Both the position numbers and the translations under genes were made by a program. Of a stretch of DNA of 64,000 nucleotides, positions 38,034-47,430 are shown piece after piece (the first letter of the stretch is position 1; every line of letters starts with the position of its first letter). The stretch is from an uncultured Candidatus Saccharibacteria bacterium (lineage in GTDB: Bacteria > Patescibacteriota > Saccharimonadia > Saccharimonadales > Saccharimonadaceae), in the NCBI GenBank assembly GCA_947305655.1, contig CAMZEA010000002.1, positions 1 to 64,000 of the forward strand, in the 5' to 3' direction. Under the pieces are notes generated by a model that was given only the letters and a program-made list of their open reading frames with translations, searched no databases and was not told where the DNA came from.

Positions 38034-38801
38034 TTAGGAGTGCTCTTTGCGGATTTGGCGAGCGAGTTTTTTATTAAATTGGCGTTCAAATTTGGCAAAG
38101 ATTTTTGGGCCGAAGGTCTTGTAACCAGTGCGGCTAACAAAGTTTTTGAAAGCCTCAGTCGGCTTGTGCCAAGTCGAAGCGTAATGATGGTAGGCGATGG
38201 TGTTTTTCGTGCTGCAATCCTTACCGGTCATGTAGTGCTTTGGGCTGAAATATTCACGCGAGAAAACGGCAAGGCCATTGTCGCCATAGACACGCGTCTC
38301 ACCATCGAGCTCAAGCGGCCAAAAGTCTTTCGCATAGACTGATGGACTATGGACAGTTTTCAGGAAGGTATTGGTTGTAATTTTTTGCTTCGGGTCAGCG
38401 AGTTCGTAGCGTTTTAAAATTTTACCAATCCATGGAGAATGTTTCTCGGCGCCAAAAAACGCGGTCGTAAACCAAAAATTCGATTCCCAGCCAGCGACTG
38501 CTCGGTATTTTGTTAAGTCGCTCAAGGATTTACGCAATTCGACGTCCGTATCTAGATAAAAACCGCCGTGCTCGTAGACGACATACATGCGGATAATATC
38601 CGAGGCGAGCGCATAGCGTTTTTCTTCAATCGCCTTCTTGACGAGCGGGTATTTTTTGAGGTCGATTGCGTTCTCGTCCCAAAGACGAATACTAAAGTCT
38701 GGGTTTAGCTTACGCCATCCCTCGATATACTTTTTATCTTGCTCAGGTATATTTTCTTTACCGCCGATCCAGACGTAGTGGATGGTTTTTGGAATACTCA
38801 C
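38034..38801 (-). CDS. Glycosyltransferase with DXD motif (OCH1/capsular sugar-transferase-like)
   Basis: IPKTIHYVWIGG...ALASDIIRMYVVYEHGGFYLDTDVELRK. Confidence 0.9.
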   Translation of the reverse strand: MSIPKTIHYVWIGGKENIPEQDKKYIEGWRKLNPDFSIRLWDENAIDLKKYPLVKKAIEEKRYALASDIIRMYVVYEHGGFYLDTDVELRKSLSDLTKYRAVAGWESNFWFTTAFFGAEKHSPWIGKILKRYELADPKQKITTNTFLKTVHSPSVYAKDFWPLELDGETRVYGDNGLAVFSREYFSPKHYMTGKDCSTKNTIAYHHYASTWHKPTEAFKNFVSRTGYKTFGPKIFAKFERQFNKKLARQIRKEHS

Positions 38802-40069
38802 TAGAGTTCCCTTTCACGGTTAGCTAAGACTTCGTTGTAGATTTCTTCCATGCGAGTCAAAGTATGGCTAATATCGTGTCGCTCGGCGCGCGCAACGCTT
38901 TCCTTTGACATTTTTTCGCGGAGTTTTGGATTATCTATGATTTTTAGAATATTGCGCGCGACGCCATTGACGTCGTCTGGATCTGCAAGGTAGCCATTCT
39001 TGTTGTTCTTCACTAGTTCATGAACGGCGCCAGCTTTTACCGCCACGCACGGCAAGCCGCTCGCCATCGCCTCCATCAATACAATGCTCTGCGTTTCAGT
39101 CTTCGAGGTGATTGCGAAAACGGAGCCCGTACGATAAATCTGCGGCAAATCATCTCCAACAACACGACCAAGGAAATGTATCTGCTCAGAAAGACCGGCC
39201 TTTTCGAGAATCGACTCAAGCTTCGGTTTGGCCGTACCGTCACCAACAACAACAAGTTGCGCGTCTGGTTTTTTCTTCGCTACTTTTACGAAAGCCTCAG
39301 CAAGAACATCGAGCGACTTTTCCGGGTCAACGCGTCCAACGTAAAGGACAATCGGTTTCGTGCGAGGAATATTGTATTTATCATAGATTTCTTTATTTGG
39401 CTTGCCCTTCGCGAAGCGAGATAAATCGATACCATTGCTCAAAGCCTCAACTGGCACCTTGAATGGCTTGCGCTTGTGCGGGATAAGATCTGCGACGGCC
39501 TGTTCGGTCGGCATAGTAGCATATTCGCTGCGCTTCAAAAAGCTCACGAAATATTTATTCATCATTGAGTTAATTGGCTTTTTCGCTGGTTTCGGCAATT
39601 TTAGCTGCTGCGTGAGATTGTCTGGATAGGCATGGTCGGTCGAAACGAGCGGGATATCGTGCTTTTTCGCATAGCGAAAAACAGCAAGAGCGACTGGCCC
39701 TGGTGTTTGGTCATGGATAATATCCGGCTCAAAGTCATCAAGCACTTGGCAAACTTCTTTGTAGCAGTTGAGGCTTACATTCAAACCATTCTTATAAAAT
39801 AGCTTCGGCAATCTTAGGCCTAGGAATTCCTTAGCCTCCGGCACCTTATTGATCTGATCTGGATAAACGTGAATGCGCATTGAGCTAAGTCGAACAACCG
39901 TAAAGCCATACTCTGGGTCTTTCTCGACAGCAAAATCCCCCGTGGTGCTTGGAGCGACAATCATGACTTTGTGGCCTCGCTTTTTTAGGCCAGCGGCGAG
40001 GTTGCGAGAAAAAACTGCTACGCCGTTAATCATCGGGTAGTAGATATCTGACGAGATGACAATTTTCAT
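38801..40069 (-). CDS. Glycosyltransferase family 4 protein
   Basis: YPMINGVAVFSRNLAAGLKKRGHKVMIVAPS...VLYVGRVDPEKSLDVLAEAF...KTETQSIVLMEAMASGLPCVAV. Confidence 0.93.
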   Translation of the reverse strand: MKIVISSDIYYPMINGVAVFSRNLAAGLKKRGHKVMIVAPSTTGDFAVEKDPEYGFTVVRLSSMRIHVYPDQINKVPEAKEFLGLRLPKLFYKNGLNVSLNCYKEVCQVLDDFEPDIIHDQTPGPVALAVFRYAKKHDIPLVSTDHAYPDNLTQQLKLPKPAKKPINSMMNKYFVSFLKRSEYATMPTEQAVADLIPHKRKPFKVPVEALSNGIDLSRFAKGKPNKEIYDKYNIPRTKPIVLYVGRVDPEKSLDVLAEAFVKVAKKKPDAQLVVVGDGTAKPKLESILEKAGLSEQIHFLGRVVGDDLPQIYRTGSVFAITSKTETQSIVLMEAMASGLPCVAVKAGAVHELVKNNKNGYLADPDDVNGVARNILKIIDNPKLREKMSKESVARAERHDISHTLTRMEEIYNEVLANREREL

Positions 40070-40121
40070 ACCCCTATTATACCATCAGACAAATCTAGCG
40101 CCGTCATGCTATAATATGCTT

Positions 40122-40745
40122 ATGTTATTGACTGGTTCGAAGTTGATTGGGATGCCGGTGCTAAGCCTTCATATGGGCGGAGCAATTGCAAAAACTACGC
40201 ATGCCGTAATTGACCCTGATATTCTCGGCGTTGTTGCGTACGAGCTCGAGGGGCCAATTATTAAAAACGATCCAGAAGTTGGCGATATCCTCGACATAAA
40301 CGACATTCGCGAGCTAAGCAACGGCGGCATTATTGTCGATTCCGCCGATCGTTTTACGACCCGAGAAGATGTCGTCAAATTTGATAAAATCATGAAGCTC
40401 CATTTCAACCTAGTCGGGCTAAAGGTCGTAACCCAAGACGGCAAAAAAGTCGGCAAGGTCAGCGATTATACGCTTGATTCGAATTCGATGATTATTTACC
40501 AGCTCATCGTTCAGAGACCGTTTGTTTCCTCCCTTATCGACCCTACGCTCACAATTAACCGTTCGCAGATTATTGAGATCGATGATTTTAAAGTCACAAT
40601 TCGCCATGATAAAGCGCAAATAAAGATCAAAGAAGACAAGAAAAAGACGGCCGAAGAATTCGTGCCAAACTTTACAAATCCATTCAGGAAACCAGCCTAC
40701 ACCGAAGAAGAGTCGACAGTTAACTCGTCGACGATGTCCGAGTAA
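40122..40745 (+). CDS. PRC-barrel domain protein
   Basis: TGSKLIGMPVLSLHMGGAIAKTTHAVIDPDILGVVAYE...; start refined: TATAAT-N6-ATG at 40122. Confidence 0.7.
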   Translation: MLLTGSKLIGMPVLSLHMGGAIAKTTHAVIDPDILGVVAYELEGPIIKNDPEVGDILDINDIRELSNGGIIVDSADRFTTREDVVKFDKIMKLHFNLVGLKVVTQDGKKVGKVSDYTLDSNSMIIYQLIVQRPFVSSLIDPTLTINRSQIIEIDDFKVTIRHDKAQIKIKEDKKKTAEEFVPNFTNPFRKPAYTEEESTVNSSTMSE

Positions 40746-41428
40746 TTAAAACCTTGGCGCAGTAAGTACTGAATTAATTTCTGCTCGTCATCATAACGAG
40801 CTCTTTTTCTGGCAATGATTTTTTGGAGCTCAGCTCGCTCGTCGCGGCTGGAGCCCGATAATACCTCGTCAACAATCTGGCTAGCAATGCCCTTTTGCTG
40901 AAGCTCGAGGCGAAGTTTTTTAGTGCTCGTTCCCTTTGCAACATTGCGGTTTTCTACCCAAATTTCCGCAAAGCGCCGATCATCGACATAGCCGCGTTCT
41001 TTAAGCCGCTTCATGACGAGCGGAACAAGCGAGGCGTCGTAGCCTGGTTTTTCTTTCGTTTGGTACTCGCCAGTCTTACGATTCTTGACCCGAATTTTGC
41101 GATCATAAGTTTTGCCACGAAGATAGTCGCTAATTTCGCGTTCGGAGCGCGGGCGCATAAGAACATACTCGAGCGCGCGAGCATAGAACTTGCTGAATTC
41201 CGAGGCGCGCTTTAAGTCCGCGAGCTCTTCGTCGTCGAGCTCACGGCCAATCTTCAGACGGAAATCGACGACTTGCGAGATGTCGAGCGAACAGAAAAAC
41301 TTGTCATCAACATAGACATTGACGCGATTTTTGTCGCGAACGGCCTCTTTTAAATCAGTCACGCGATGCCCTACCGACGCCTTCGCGCCGGTAGTAGTAT
41401 CGTCAAAAATCGTATGTTTTTCTAGCAT
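40697..41428 (-). CDS. recX: Regulatory protein RecX
   Basis: YALEYVLMRPRSEREISDYLRGK...RLKERGYVDDRRFAEIWVENR...LRLELQQKGI; directly downstream of recA. Confidence 0.9.
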   Translation of the reverse strand: MLEKHTIFDDTTTGAKASVGHRVTDLKEAVRDKNRVNVYVDDKFFCSLDISQVVDFRLKIGRELDDEELADLKRASEFSKFYARALEYVLMRPRSEREISDYLRGKTYDRKIRVKNRKTGEYQTKEKPGYDASLVPLVMKRLKERGYVDDRRFAEIWVENRNVAKGTSTKKLRLELQQKGIASQIVDEVLSGSSRDERAELQKIIARKRARYDDEQKLIQYLLRQGFNYSDIVDELTVDSSSV

Positions 41429-41431
41429 CGA

Positions 41432-42463
41432 TTATTCTGCGCTAGCAGCAGCCGCTTCGCGGACTTTCTTCTCGATTTCGTCCATGAGCTCCGGTTTATC
41501 CTTGAAGAGTTTCTTCACGGATTCGCGGCCCTGGCCGAGAGTTTCGCCATTGTACTTAAGGAAGGCACCCGATTTCTCCATGACGCCGTACTGAACAGCG
41601 AGATCGAGAACGTCGCCAGTCTTGCTCACGCCTTCGTTGTACATAATGTCAAACTCGGCAGTGCGGAATGGCGCAGCAATTTTATTCTTCACAACCTTAA
41701 TCTTCGTGCGGTTACCGGCAATATTTTCGCCGTCTTTAATCTGGCCAATGCGGCGAATATCGATACGGACGGAAGCGTAAAATTTCAGAGCATTACCGCC
41801 AGTGGTAGTTTCTGGATTGCCGAAGAGAACGCCGATCTTCATGCGGATCTGGTTAATGAAGATGACCGTGGCCTTGGTCTTGCTGATGATGCCAGTGAGC
41901 TTGCGCATCGCCTGAGACATCAAGCGAGCTTGAAGGCCCATCTGAGCGTCGCCCATATCGCCATCGATCTCGGCCTGAGGCACGAGCGCGGCAACAGAGT
42001 CTACTACGATGAGATCAACCGCGCCGGAGCGAACGAGAGTCTCGCAAATTTCGAGAGCCTGCTCGCCGTTATCTGGCTGAGAGATCAAGAGATTGCCGGT
42101 ATCGACGCCAATCTTTCTAGCATAGCTTGGATCGAGCGCGTGCTCGGCGTCGATAAAGGCAGCTTGGCCGCCTTGCTTTTGAATCTCGGCAATGGCATGA
42201 AGCGCCAAAGTCGTCTTACCAGATGATTCTGGGCCATAAATCTCAATAATGCGACCTTTTGGATAACCGCCGCCAAGCGCTAGGTCGAGCGCTAAAGACC
42301 CAGACGAGAATAGCTCGACATCAATCTTCGACTGGTCGCCGAGCTTCATAATGGAGCCGTCGCCAAATTGCTTCGTGATCTGTGAAAGCGCCAAATCTAG
42401 GGCTTGTTTTTTGCCATCATTTTTATCTTTTCCGTCCACCACGTCCTGACTCTTTTTAGCCAT
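41432..42463 (-). CDS. recA: Recombinase RecA
   Basis: [44 protein letters not shown]. Confidence 0.98.
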   Translation of the reverse strand: MAKKSQDVVDGKDKNDGKKQALDLALSQITKQFGDGSIMKLGDQSKIDVELFSSGSLALDLALGGGYPKGRIIEIYGPESSGKTTLALHAIAEIQKQGGQAAFIDAEHALDPSYARKIGVDTGNLLISQPDNGEQALEICETLVRSGAVDLIVVDSVAALVPQAEIDGDMGDAQMGLQARLMSQAMRKLTGIISKTKATVIFINQIRMKIGVLFGNPETTTGGNALKFYASVRIDIRRIGQIKDGENIAGNRTKIKVVKNKIAAPFRTAEFDIMYNEGVSKTGDVLDLAVQYGVMEKSGAFLKYNGETLGQGRESVKKLFKDKPELMDEIEKKVREAAAASAE

Positions 42464-42500
42464 GAGAAATACCTCCTTTAATACTTATATTTTACCTTAT

Positions 42501-42845
42501 CTAGCGCATAATCGGCAACCGGTCGAAGAAATAGCTAAGCGTTTGTTCTATCCCTTCTTTCTGTTTCTCGTCTAGCTCACCATGCGCATTAACGGTTGGG
42601 TTACGGCGATTGATATGGGCAACGTAGTTAATTTCACCACTAGTCAAATCGAAACCAACCCCATAAATATCTTCCAGTTGGCATCGGCGAACAAGAAGCA
42701 TGTCTCGCATATCATGCAGGTAGCCATCACCGACCGAGATAACACACTTGCGTGGATCGACGGCCGCCCAAACGTATCCCTCGCATTCTCTACGTAAACG
42801 CGCTAATTCCTCCTTGGTCAACCTAATTCTTTTATATATTGTCAT
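42501..42845 (-). CDS. Hypothetical protein (possibly DUF5674-like)
   Basis: 114-aa ORF MTIYKRIRLTKEELARLRRECEGYVWAAVDPRKCVISVGDGYLHDMRD...; SD upstream. Confidence 0.6.
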   Translation of the reverse strand: MTIYKRIRLTKEELARLRRECEGYVWAAVDPRKCVISVGDGYLHDMRDMLLVRRCQLEDIYGVGFDLTSGEINYVAHINRRNPTVNAHGELDEKQKEGIEQTLSYFFDRLPIMR

Positions 42846-43003
42846 TGAGATATTTCTCCTTATTTAATTTTTTATAACCGGCAGAATAACACCAAAATCT
42901 AGCTGCTTAAAGCATAATTACAATATTTTTGGCACTTTTTCATTTTTATGTTGTAATATTGTGCTAAAATAGAATAAATTAGAAAAAATACAAGGATTAA
43001 ATA

Positions 43004-43705
43004 ATGAGCGGACATAGTAAATGGGCAACCACCAAGCGCCAGAAGGCCGTCGTTGACGCCAAGCGCGGTGCGTTGTTTACAAAAATCGGTAACCAAATTG
43101 CAATTGCTGCGCGCAGCGGTACCGATCCTGCCATGAACCCATCGCTTGCAATGGTGCTCGAGAAGGCTCGCCTCGCAAATATGCCGAAGGCGAACATCGA
43201 GCGTGCAATTGCCCGCGTTGAGGACAAGAATGCAGCAGCTCTCATCGAAGAGACTTATGAAGCCTACGGCCCTGGCGGCGTTGGTATTATCATCGAAGTC
43301 GCAACCGATAACAAAAACCGCACGATGCCGGAGGTGCGCCACACGCTCGAGAAAAACGGTGGCCGCATGGCCGATCCAGGCTCGGTTATGTTCCAGTTCA
43401 CCCGCAAAGGCGTGATTTTTACGAAGTCCAAGGGTGACGAAATAATGATGGCCGCGCTTGATGCTGGCGCAGAGGATGTCGTCGACGAAGAAGACGGCAC
43501 GACAATTTATACTGTCGCGTCTGATCTTATGAAGGTTCGCGGCGCTCTGATTGACGCTGGCTATGAAATTGATTCCGCCGAACTTCAATATGTGCCAAAT
43601 AACACCGTGCCAGTTGAAGGCGAAACAGGCGAAAAAGTCGAAAAGATTCTTGACGCCATCGATGACCTCGACGACGTCGTGGCCGTTCACACGAATGCTG
43701 AATAA
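43004..43705 (+). CDS. yebC: YebC/PmpR family transcriptional regulator
   Basis: MSGHSKWATTKRQKAVVDAKRGALFTKIGNQIAIAAR; YEAYGPGGVGIIIEVATDNKNRT. Confidence 0.96.
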   Translation: MSGHSKWATTKRQKAVVDAKRGALFTKIGNQIAIAARSGTDPAMNPSLAMVLEKARLANMPKANIERAIARVEDKNAAALIEETYEAYGPGGVGIIIEVATDNKNRTMPEVRHTLEKNGGRMADPGSVMFQFTRKGVIFTKSKGDEIMMAALDAGAEDVVDEEDGTTIYTVASDLMKVRGALIDAGYEIDSAELQYVPNNTVPVEGETGEKVEKILDAIDDLDDVVAVHTNAE

Positions 43706-43707
43706 AC

Positions 43708-43739
43708 AAAAATCTCCCTCAAAATGAGGGAGATTTTTT
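43708..43739 (+). terminator. Intrinsic terminator of yebC
   Basis: AAAAATCTCCCTC-AAAAT-GAGGGAGATTTTT. Confidence 0.8.
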
Positions 43740-43764
43740 ATGCACTGCATGATATAATATTTTT

Positions 43765-45306
43765 ATGAAGCAACAAGCAGATTATATGGTGGAAATCGGC
43801 AAGATGATTGCTGAAAATCGCATCCGAAAGGATGTGACGCAGGCTGAACTCGCAAAAGCAATTGGCACGAGCCAGTCCGCAATTAACCGCATTGAACATG
43901 GCAAACAAAACGCCTCTCTCGAGATGATTTCAAAAATCAGCCGAGTGTTAGGTGTTCAGATCATCACATTGAACGACGGCTCTACGCAGGGCTATCGCAT
44001 AAACGGCGGCAAAGAGCTAAAAGGAAGCATAGATATTAACACATCGAAGAACGCGGCAGTCGGGCTTCTTTGCGCTTCTCTTCTTAATGAAAAGAAAACA
44101 ATCTTAACTCATCTGGCGCATATTGAAGAGGTCTATCGTATTATCGAGGTTCTCGAATCAATCGGCGTAAAAATCACCTGGATCAATGACGGACGCGATC
44201 TCGAAATTCGTCCGCCGAAGCAGCTAAAGCTTGAAAGGCTTAATCTCGAAGCAGCGCGCAGAACGCGCACGGTCATCATGATGATGGGGCCGCTTCTTCA
44301 CCGCTTCAAACATTTCCGCCTACCATACGCAGGCGGCTGTTCGCTTGGTTCGCGCACGGTCGAGCCGCATCTTCACGCACTCAAGACTTTCGGCCTAAAA
44401 GTCGACGCAAAATGCAATCCTGGCTTTTATGAGGCGAGCGTCAAGGACATCGAGGATGGCAATCGTAAGATTGTGCTAATCGAACGTGGCGATACCGTTA
44501 CGGAAAATGCAATTATGGCAGCGGCGCTCTGCCCTGGCAAGACAACGATCGTCGGAGCTAGCCCAAACTACATGGTGCAGGATGTTTGTTTCTATCTCGA
44601 AAAATTGGGCGTTAAGATTGAAGGTATTGGCACGACCAACCTAATCGTGCATGGCGTAAAACGTATAGCAAGAGAAGTCTCCTACGCGCCAAGTGAAGAC
44701 CCGATTGAGGCAATGAGCTTCATTGCGGCCGGCATCGTGACACATTCGCAAATCGAGATTAAACGCGTGCCAATCGAATTCCTCGAGATTGAGCTAGAAA
44801 TCCTCCGCAGTATGGGCCAAAAGATGACTCTCTCGAAGGAGTATTTAGCAGAAAATGGGAAGACGAGATTGGTCGATATTAAGCTCCTCAAATCGAAGCT
44901 TCATGCGCCAATTGACAAGATTCACCCGATGCCGTTCCCTGGCCTCAACATCGACTCCCTACCGTTCTTCTCAGCAATCGCGGCGACCGCCGAGGGGCGC
45001 ACACTGATCCATGACTGGGTGTTCGAAAACCGCGCAATCTACACAACTGAATTATCGAATCTCAATGCAAAGGTCGAGCTACTCGATGCGCACCGCGTGT
45101 TTGTGAACGGCCCAACCAATTGGCGCCCAGCCGAGATGATGGCACCACCGGCCCTGCGTCCGGCAGTGGTTGTAATGCTTGCAATGCTCGCTGCTCCTGG
45201 CAAATCAATCCTGCGCAACACGTATTCGATTGCGCGTGGCTACGAAGACTTTGCGCACCGTCTGGTTTCCCTTGGCGCAGATATCGAAATGTTGAATGAT
45301 TTATAG
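43765..45306 (+). CDS. murA: N-terminal XRE-type HTH fused to UDP-N-acetylglucosamine 1-carboxyvinyltransferase (MurA)
   Basis: MIAENRIRKDVTQAELAKAIGTSQSAINRIEHGKQNASLEMISKISRVLGV then INGGKELKGSIDINTSKNAAVGLLCASLL...; YAGGCSLGSRTVEPHL. Confidence 0.9.
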   Translation: MKQQADYMVEIGKMIAENRIRKDVTQAELAKAIGTSQSAINRIEHGKQNASLEMISKISRVLGVQIITLNDGSTQGYRINGGKELKGSIDINTSKNAAVGLLCASLLNEKKTILTHLAHIEEVYRIIEVLESIGVKITWINDGRDLEIRPPKQLKLERLNLEAARRTRTVIMMMGPLLHRFKHFRLPYAGGCSLGSRTVEPHLHALKTFGLKVDAKCNPGFYEASVKDIEDGNRKIVLIERGDTVTENAIMAAALCPGKTTIVGASPNYMVQDVCFYLEKLGVKIEGIGTTNLIVHGVKRIAREVSYAPSEDPIEAMSFIAAGIVTHSQIEIKRVPIEFLEIELEILRSMGQKMTLSKEYLAENGKTRLVDIKLLKSKLHAPIDKIHPMPFPGLNIDSLPFFSAIAATAEGRTLIHDWVFENRAIYTTELSNLNAKVELLDAHRVFVNGPTNWRPAEMMAPPALRPAVVVMLAMLAAPGKSILRNTYSIARGYEDFAHRLVSLGADIEMLNDL

Positions 45307-45341
45307 TATAAAAACAGATACGGATGTAGTATAATTGTTGT

Positions 45342-45629
45342 ATGTCTATTACAAGAGAAGATGTCCTACACTTGGCTGAGTTGTCCAGTATTTCTCTCGA
45401 CGAATCGCAAATTGAGCCGCTAAAGAAGGATCTCGATAACATCGTGAACTATTTTTCGCAGCTCGATGAGCTAGATACCGACAATGTTGAGCCAACCTAC
45501 CAGTGTTTTGATATGCAAAATGTTTGGCGCGAAGATAATATCGAAGAGTTTGAAGCGAAGCGCGACAATCTCCTCGCACTCACCGTCGAAAGTGAAGATA
45601 ACCAGATAAAGGTACCAAAAGTCCTATGA
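45342..45629 (+). CDS. gatC: Asp-tRNA(Asn)/Glu-tRNA(Gln) amidotransferase subunit C
   Basis: ITREDVLHLAELSSISLDESQIEPLKKDLDNIVNYFSQLDELDTDNVEPTY. Confidence 0.95.
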   Translation: MSITREDVLHLAELSSISLDESQIEPLKKDLDNIVNYFSQLDELDTDNVEPTYQCFDMQNVWREDNIEEFEAKRDNLLALTVESEDNQIKVPKVL

Positions 45630-47008
45630 AAATTGCCGATAAGAATACCAAGGCGGTAGATTTGGTGCGTGCCGCATTAGAAAAAGCCAAAAAATACGAA
45701 GATTATCATGCATTTATCTCGATGAACGAAGCGCATGCCTTGGATCGCGCTCGCGAGATTGATGCAAAAATCGCGCGCGGCGAAGATGCAGGTCGTCTCG
45801 CTGGCGTTCCGTTCGCACTTAAAGACAATTATCTTAGCCCAGAAGGCCATACGACCGCTGCGGCAAAGATGCTCGAGGATTTCCCTGCTCCAATTACCGC
45901 TACGGCCGTAGCAAGAATCGAAGCCGAGGGCGCAATCATGATTGGTCGCACCAACCTCGATGCTTATGCGCACGGCGGTAGTACCGAAAACTCTTACTTT
46001 GGTCCAACCTCCAACGCTTACGACAAGACGCGCGTTTCCGGCGGTTCATCTGGTGGTAGCGCGGTAGCAGTTGCACTCGACATCGTGCCATTTGCACTCG
46101 GTTCTGATACCGGCGGTTCGATTCGTCAGCCAGCAAGCTTCAACGGCGTTTACGGCATCAAGCCAACCTTCGGTACGGTTAGCCGTTACGGCGTGGTCGC
46201 GATGGCTTCTTCTACCGATACGATGGGCTGCTTTGCGAAGAATGTCGAGGACGTAAACCTTGTCATGAGCATCATGGCCGGCAAGGACGAAAAGGATTCC
46301 ACGACTCTCGATGATTTCTGGACGAAGCCGCTCGAAGAGGCAAAACCTGCAAAGAAGAAAATTGGCCTTATTAAAGACTTCATGGGCGAAGGCGTAGATG
46401 AGGAAGTAAAGGAAGCTGTTCGCAATTATGCCGACAAGCTCAAGAGGGCCGGCTACGAAATCGACGAAATCAGCATGCCAACTCTCAAGTATGCGCTCGC
46501 GATTTATTACATCGTGGTGCCAGCCGAAATCGCATCAAACCTCAGCCGCTATGACGGCATCAGATACGGCCTCCGTTCAAAAGAAGCGAAAGACCTCGAC
46601 TCTGTTTACAACATGACGCGCGACGAAGGCTTCATGCCAGAAAACAAACGCCGCATCATGATTGGCAACTTCGTGCTTAGCTCCGGTTTCTTTGATGCCT
46701 ACTATCTCAAGGCGCAGAAGGCACGTACGCTCCTCATTAACGAGTACAACAAGGCGTTCGAGAAATATGACGCATTGCTCTGCCCAGTCGCACCGCGCCC
46801 AGCGTTCAAGATTGGCGAGAACACTTCTGATCCGCTTCAGATGTATCTCGAAGACGTAATGACGACGCCGCCAAGCCTCGCTGGCCTTCCTGGCCTCTCT
46901 GTTCCTGCCGGTAAGAGCAAGGCCGGTTTGCCGATTGGCGCACAGCTAGTTGGTCCTCGTCAAAGCGATCAGATGCTACTTCATATTGCCTCGGAGGTCG
47001 AAGAATAA
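45626..47008 (+). CDS. gatA: Asp-tRNA(Asn)/Glu-tRNA(Gln) amidotransferase subunit A
   Basis: Amidase signature: GVPFALKDN; RVSGGSSGGSAVAVALDIVPFALGSDTGGSIRQPASFNGVYGIKPTFG. Confidence 0.97.
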   Translation: MKIADKNTKAVDLVRAALEKAKKYEDYHAFISMNEAHALDRAREIDAKIARGEDAGRLAGVPFALKDNYLSPEGHTTAAAKMLEDFPAPITATAVARIEAEGAIMIGRTNLDAYAHGGSTENSYFGPTSNAYDKTRVSGGSSGGSAVAVALDIVPFALGSDTGGSIRQPASFNGVYGIKPTFGTVSRYGVVAMASSTDTMGCFAKNVEDVNLVMSIMAGKDEKDSTTLDDFWTKPLEEAKPAKKKIGLIKDFMGEGVDEEVKEAVRNYADKLKRAGYEIDEISMPTLKYALAIYYIVVPAEIASNLSRYDGIRYGLRSKEAKDLDSVYNMTRDEGFMPENKRRIMIGNFVLSSGFFDAYYLKAQKARTLLINEYNKAFEKYDALLCPVAPRPAFKIGENTSDPLQMYLEDVMTTPPSLAGLPGLSVPAGKSKAGLPIGAQLVGPRQSDQMLLHIASEVEE

Positions 47009-47430
47009 TGGACGGTTCTCTAATTATCTTCTTGATTGCGATTCTCATCGTAGGTATTTTGGTTTTCCTCGCAATCGCGATGACGAGCAAGCATGGCCAT
47101 GTTTTCGACAAAGAAAACTACCAGGTCGATTTCTTGCAAATTGAGCAGATGCTCCAGAAAGAAAATCCGGCTAGCTACGGTATGGTAATTATCGAGGGCG
47201 ACAAAATTCTTGATCGCGCAATGATGGAAATGGGTATTCAGGGGCGCACGATGGGCGACCGCCTAAAGAAGATCGGCAAGGCAAAGTTCAGCCAGCTTAA
47301 TTCCGTTTGGCACGTCCATAGACTACGCAATCAGATTGCACATGAACACGATTTTAAGCCAGAGTATCGTCAGGCACAACACGCACTCGAGACCTACAAG
47401 CAGGCATTAAAAGATTTAGGAGCGATTTAG
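47008..47430 (+). CDS. Single-TM hypothetical protein between gatA and gatB
   Basis: N-terminal TM; cytosolic RLRNQIAHEHDFKPEYRQAQHALETYKQALKDL helical domain; abuts both neighbours. Confidence 0.7.
   Translation: MDGSLIIFLIAILIVGILVFLAIAMTSKHGHVFDKENYQVDFLQIEQMLQKENPASYGMVIIEGDKILDRAMMEMGIQGRTMGDRLKKIGKAKFSQLNSVWHVHRLRNQIAHEHDFKPEYRQAQHALETYKQALKDLGAI

Noticed and set aside
42899-43750. 283-aa minus-strand ORF
   Set aside because: Lies antisense to the clear yebC gene; no independent start signal or protein-family features.
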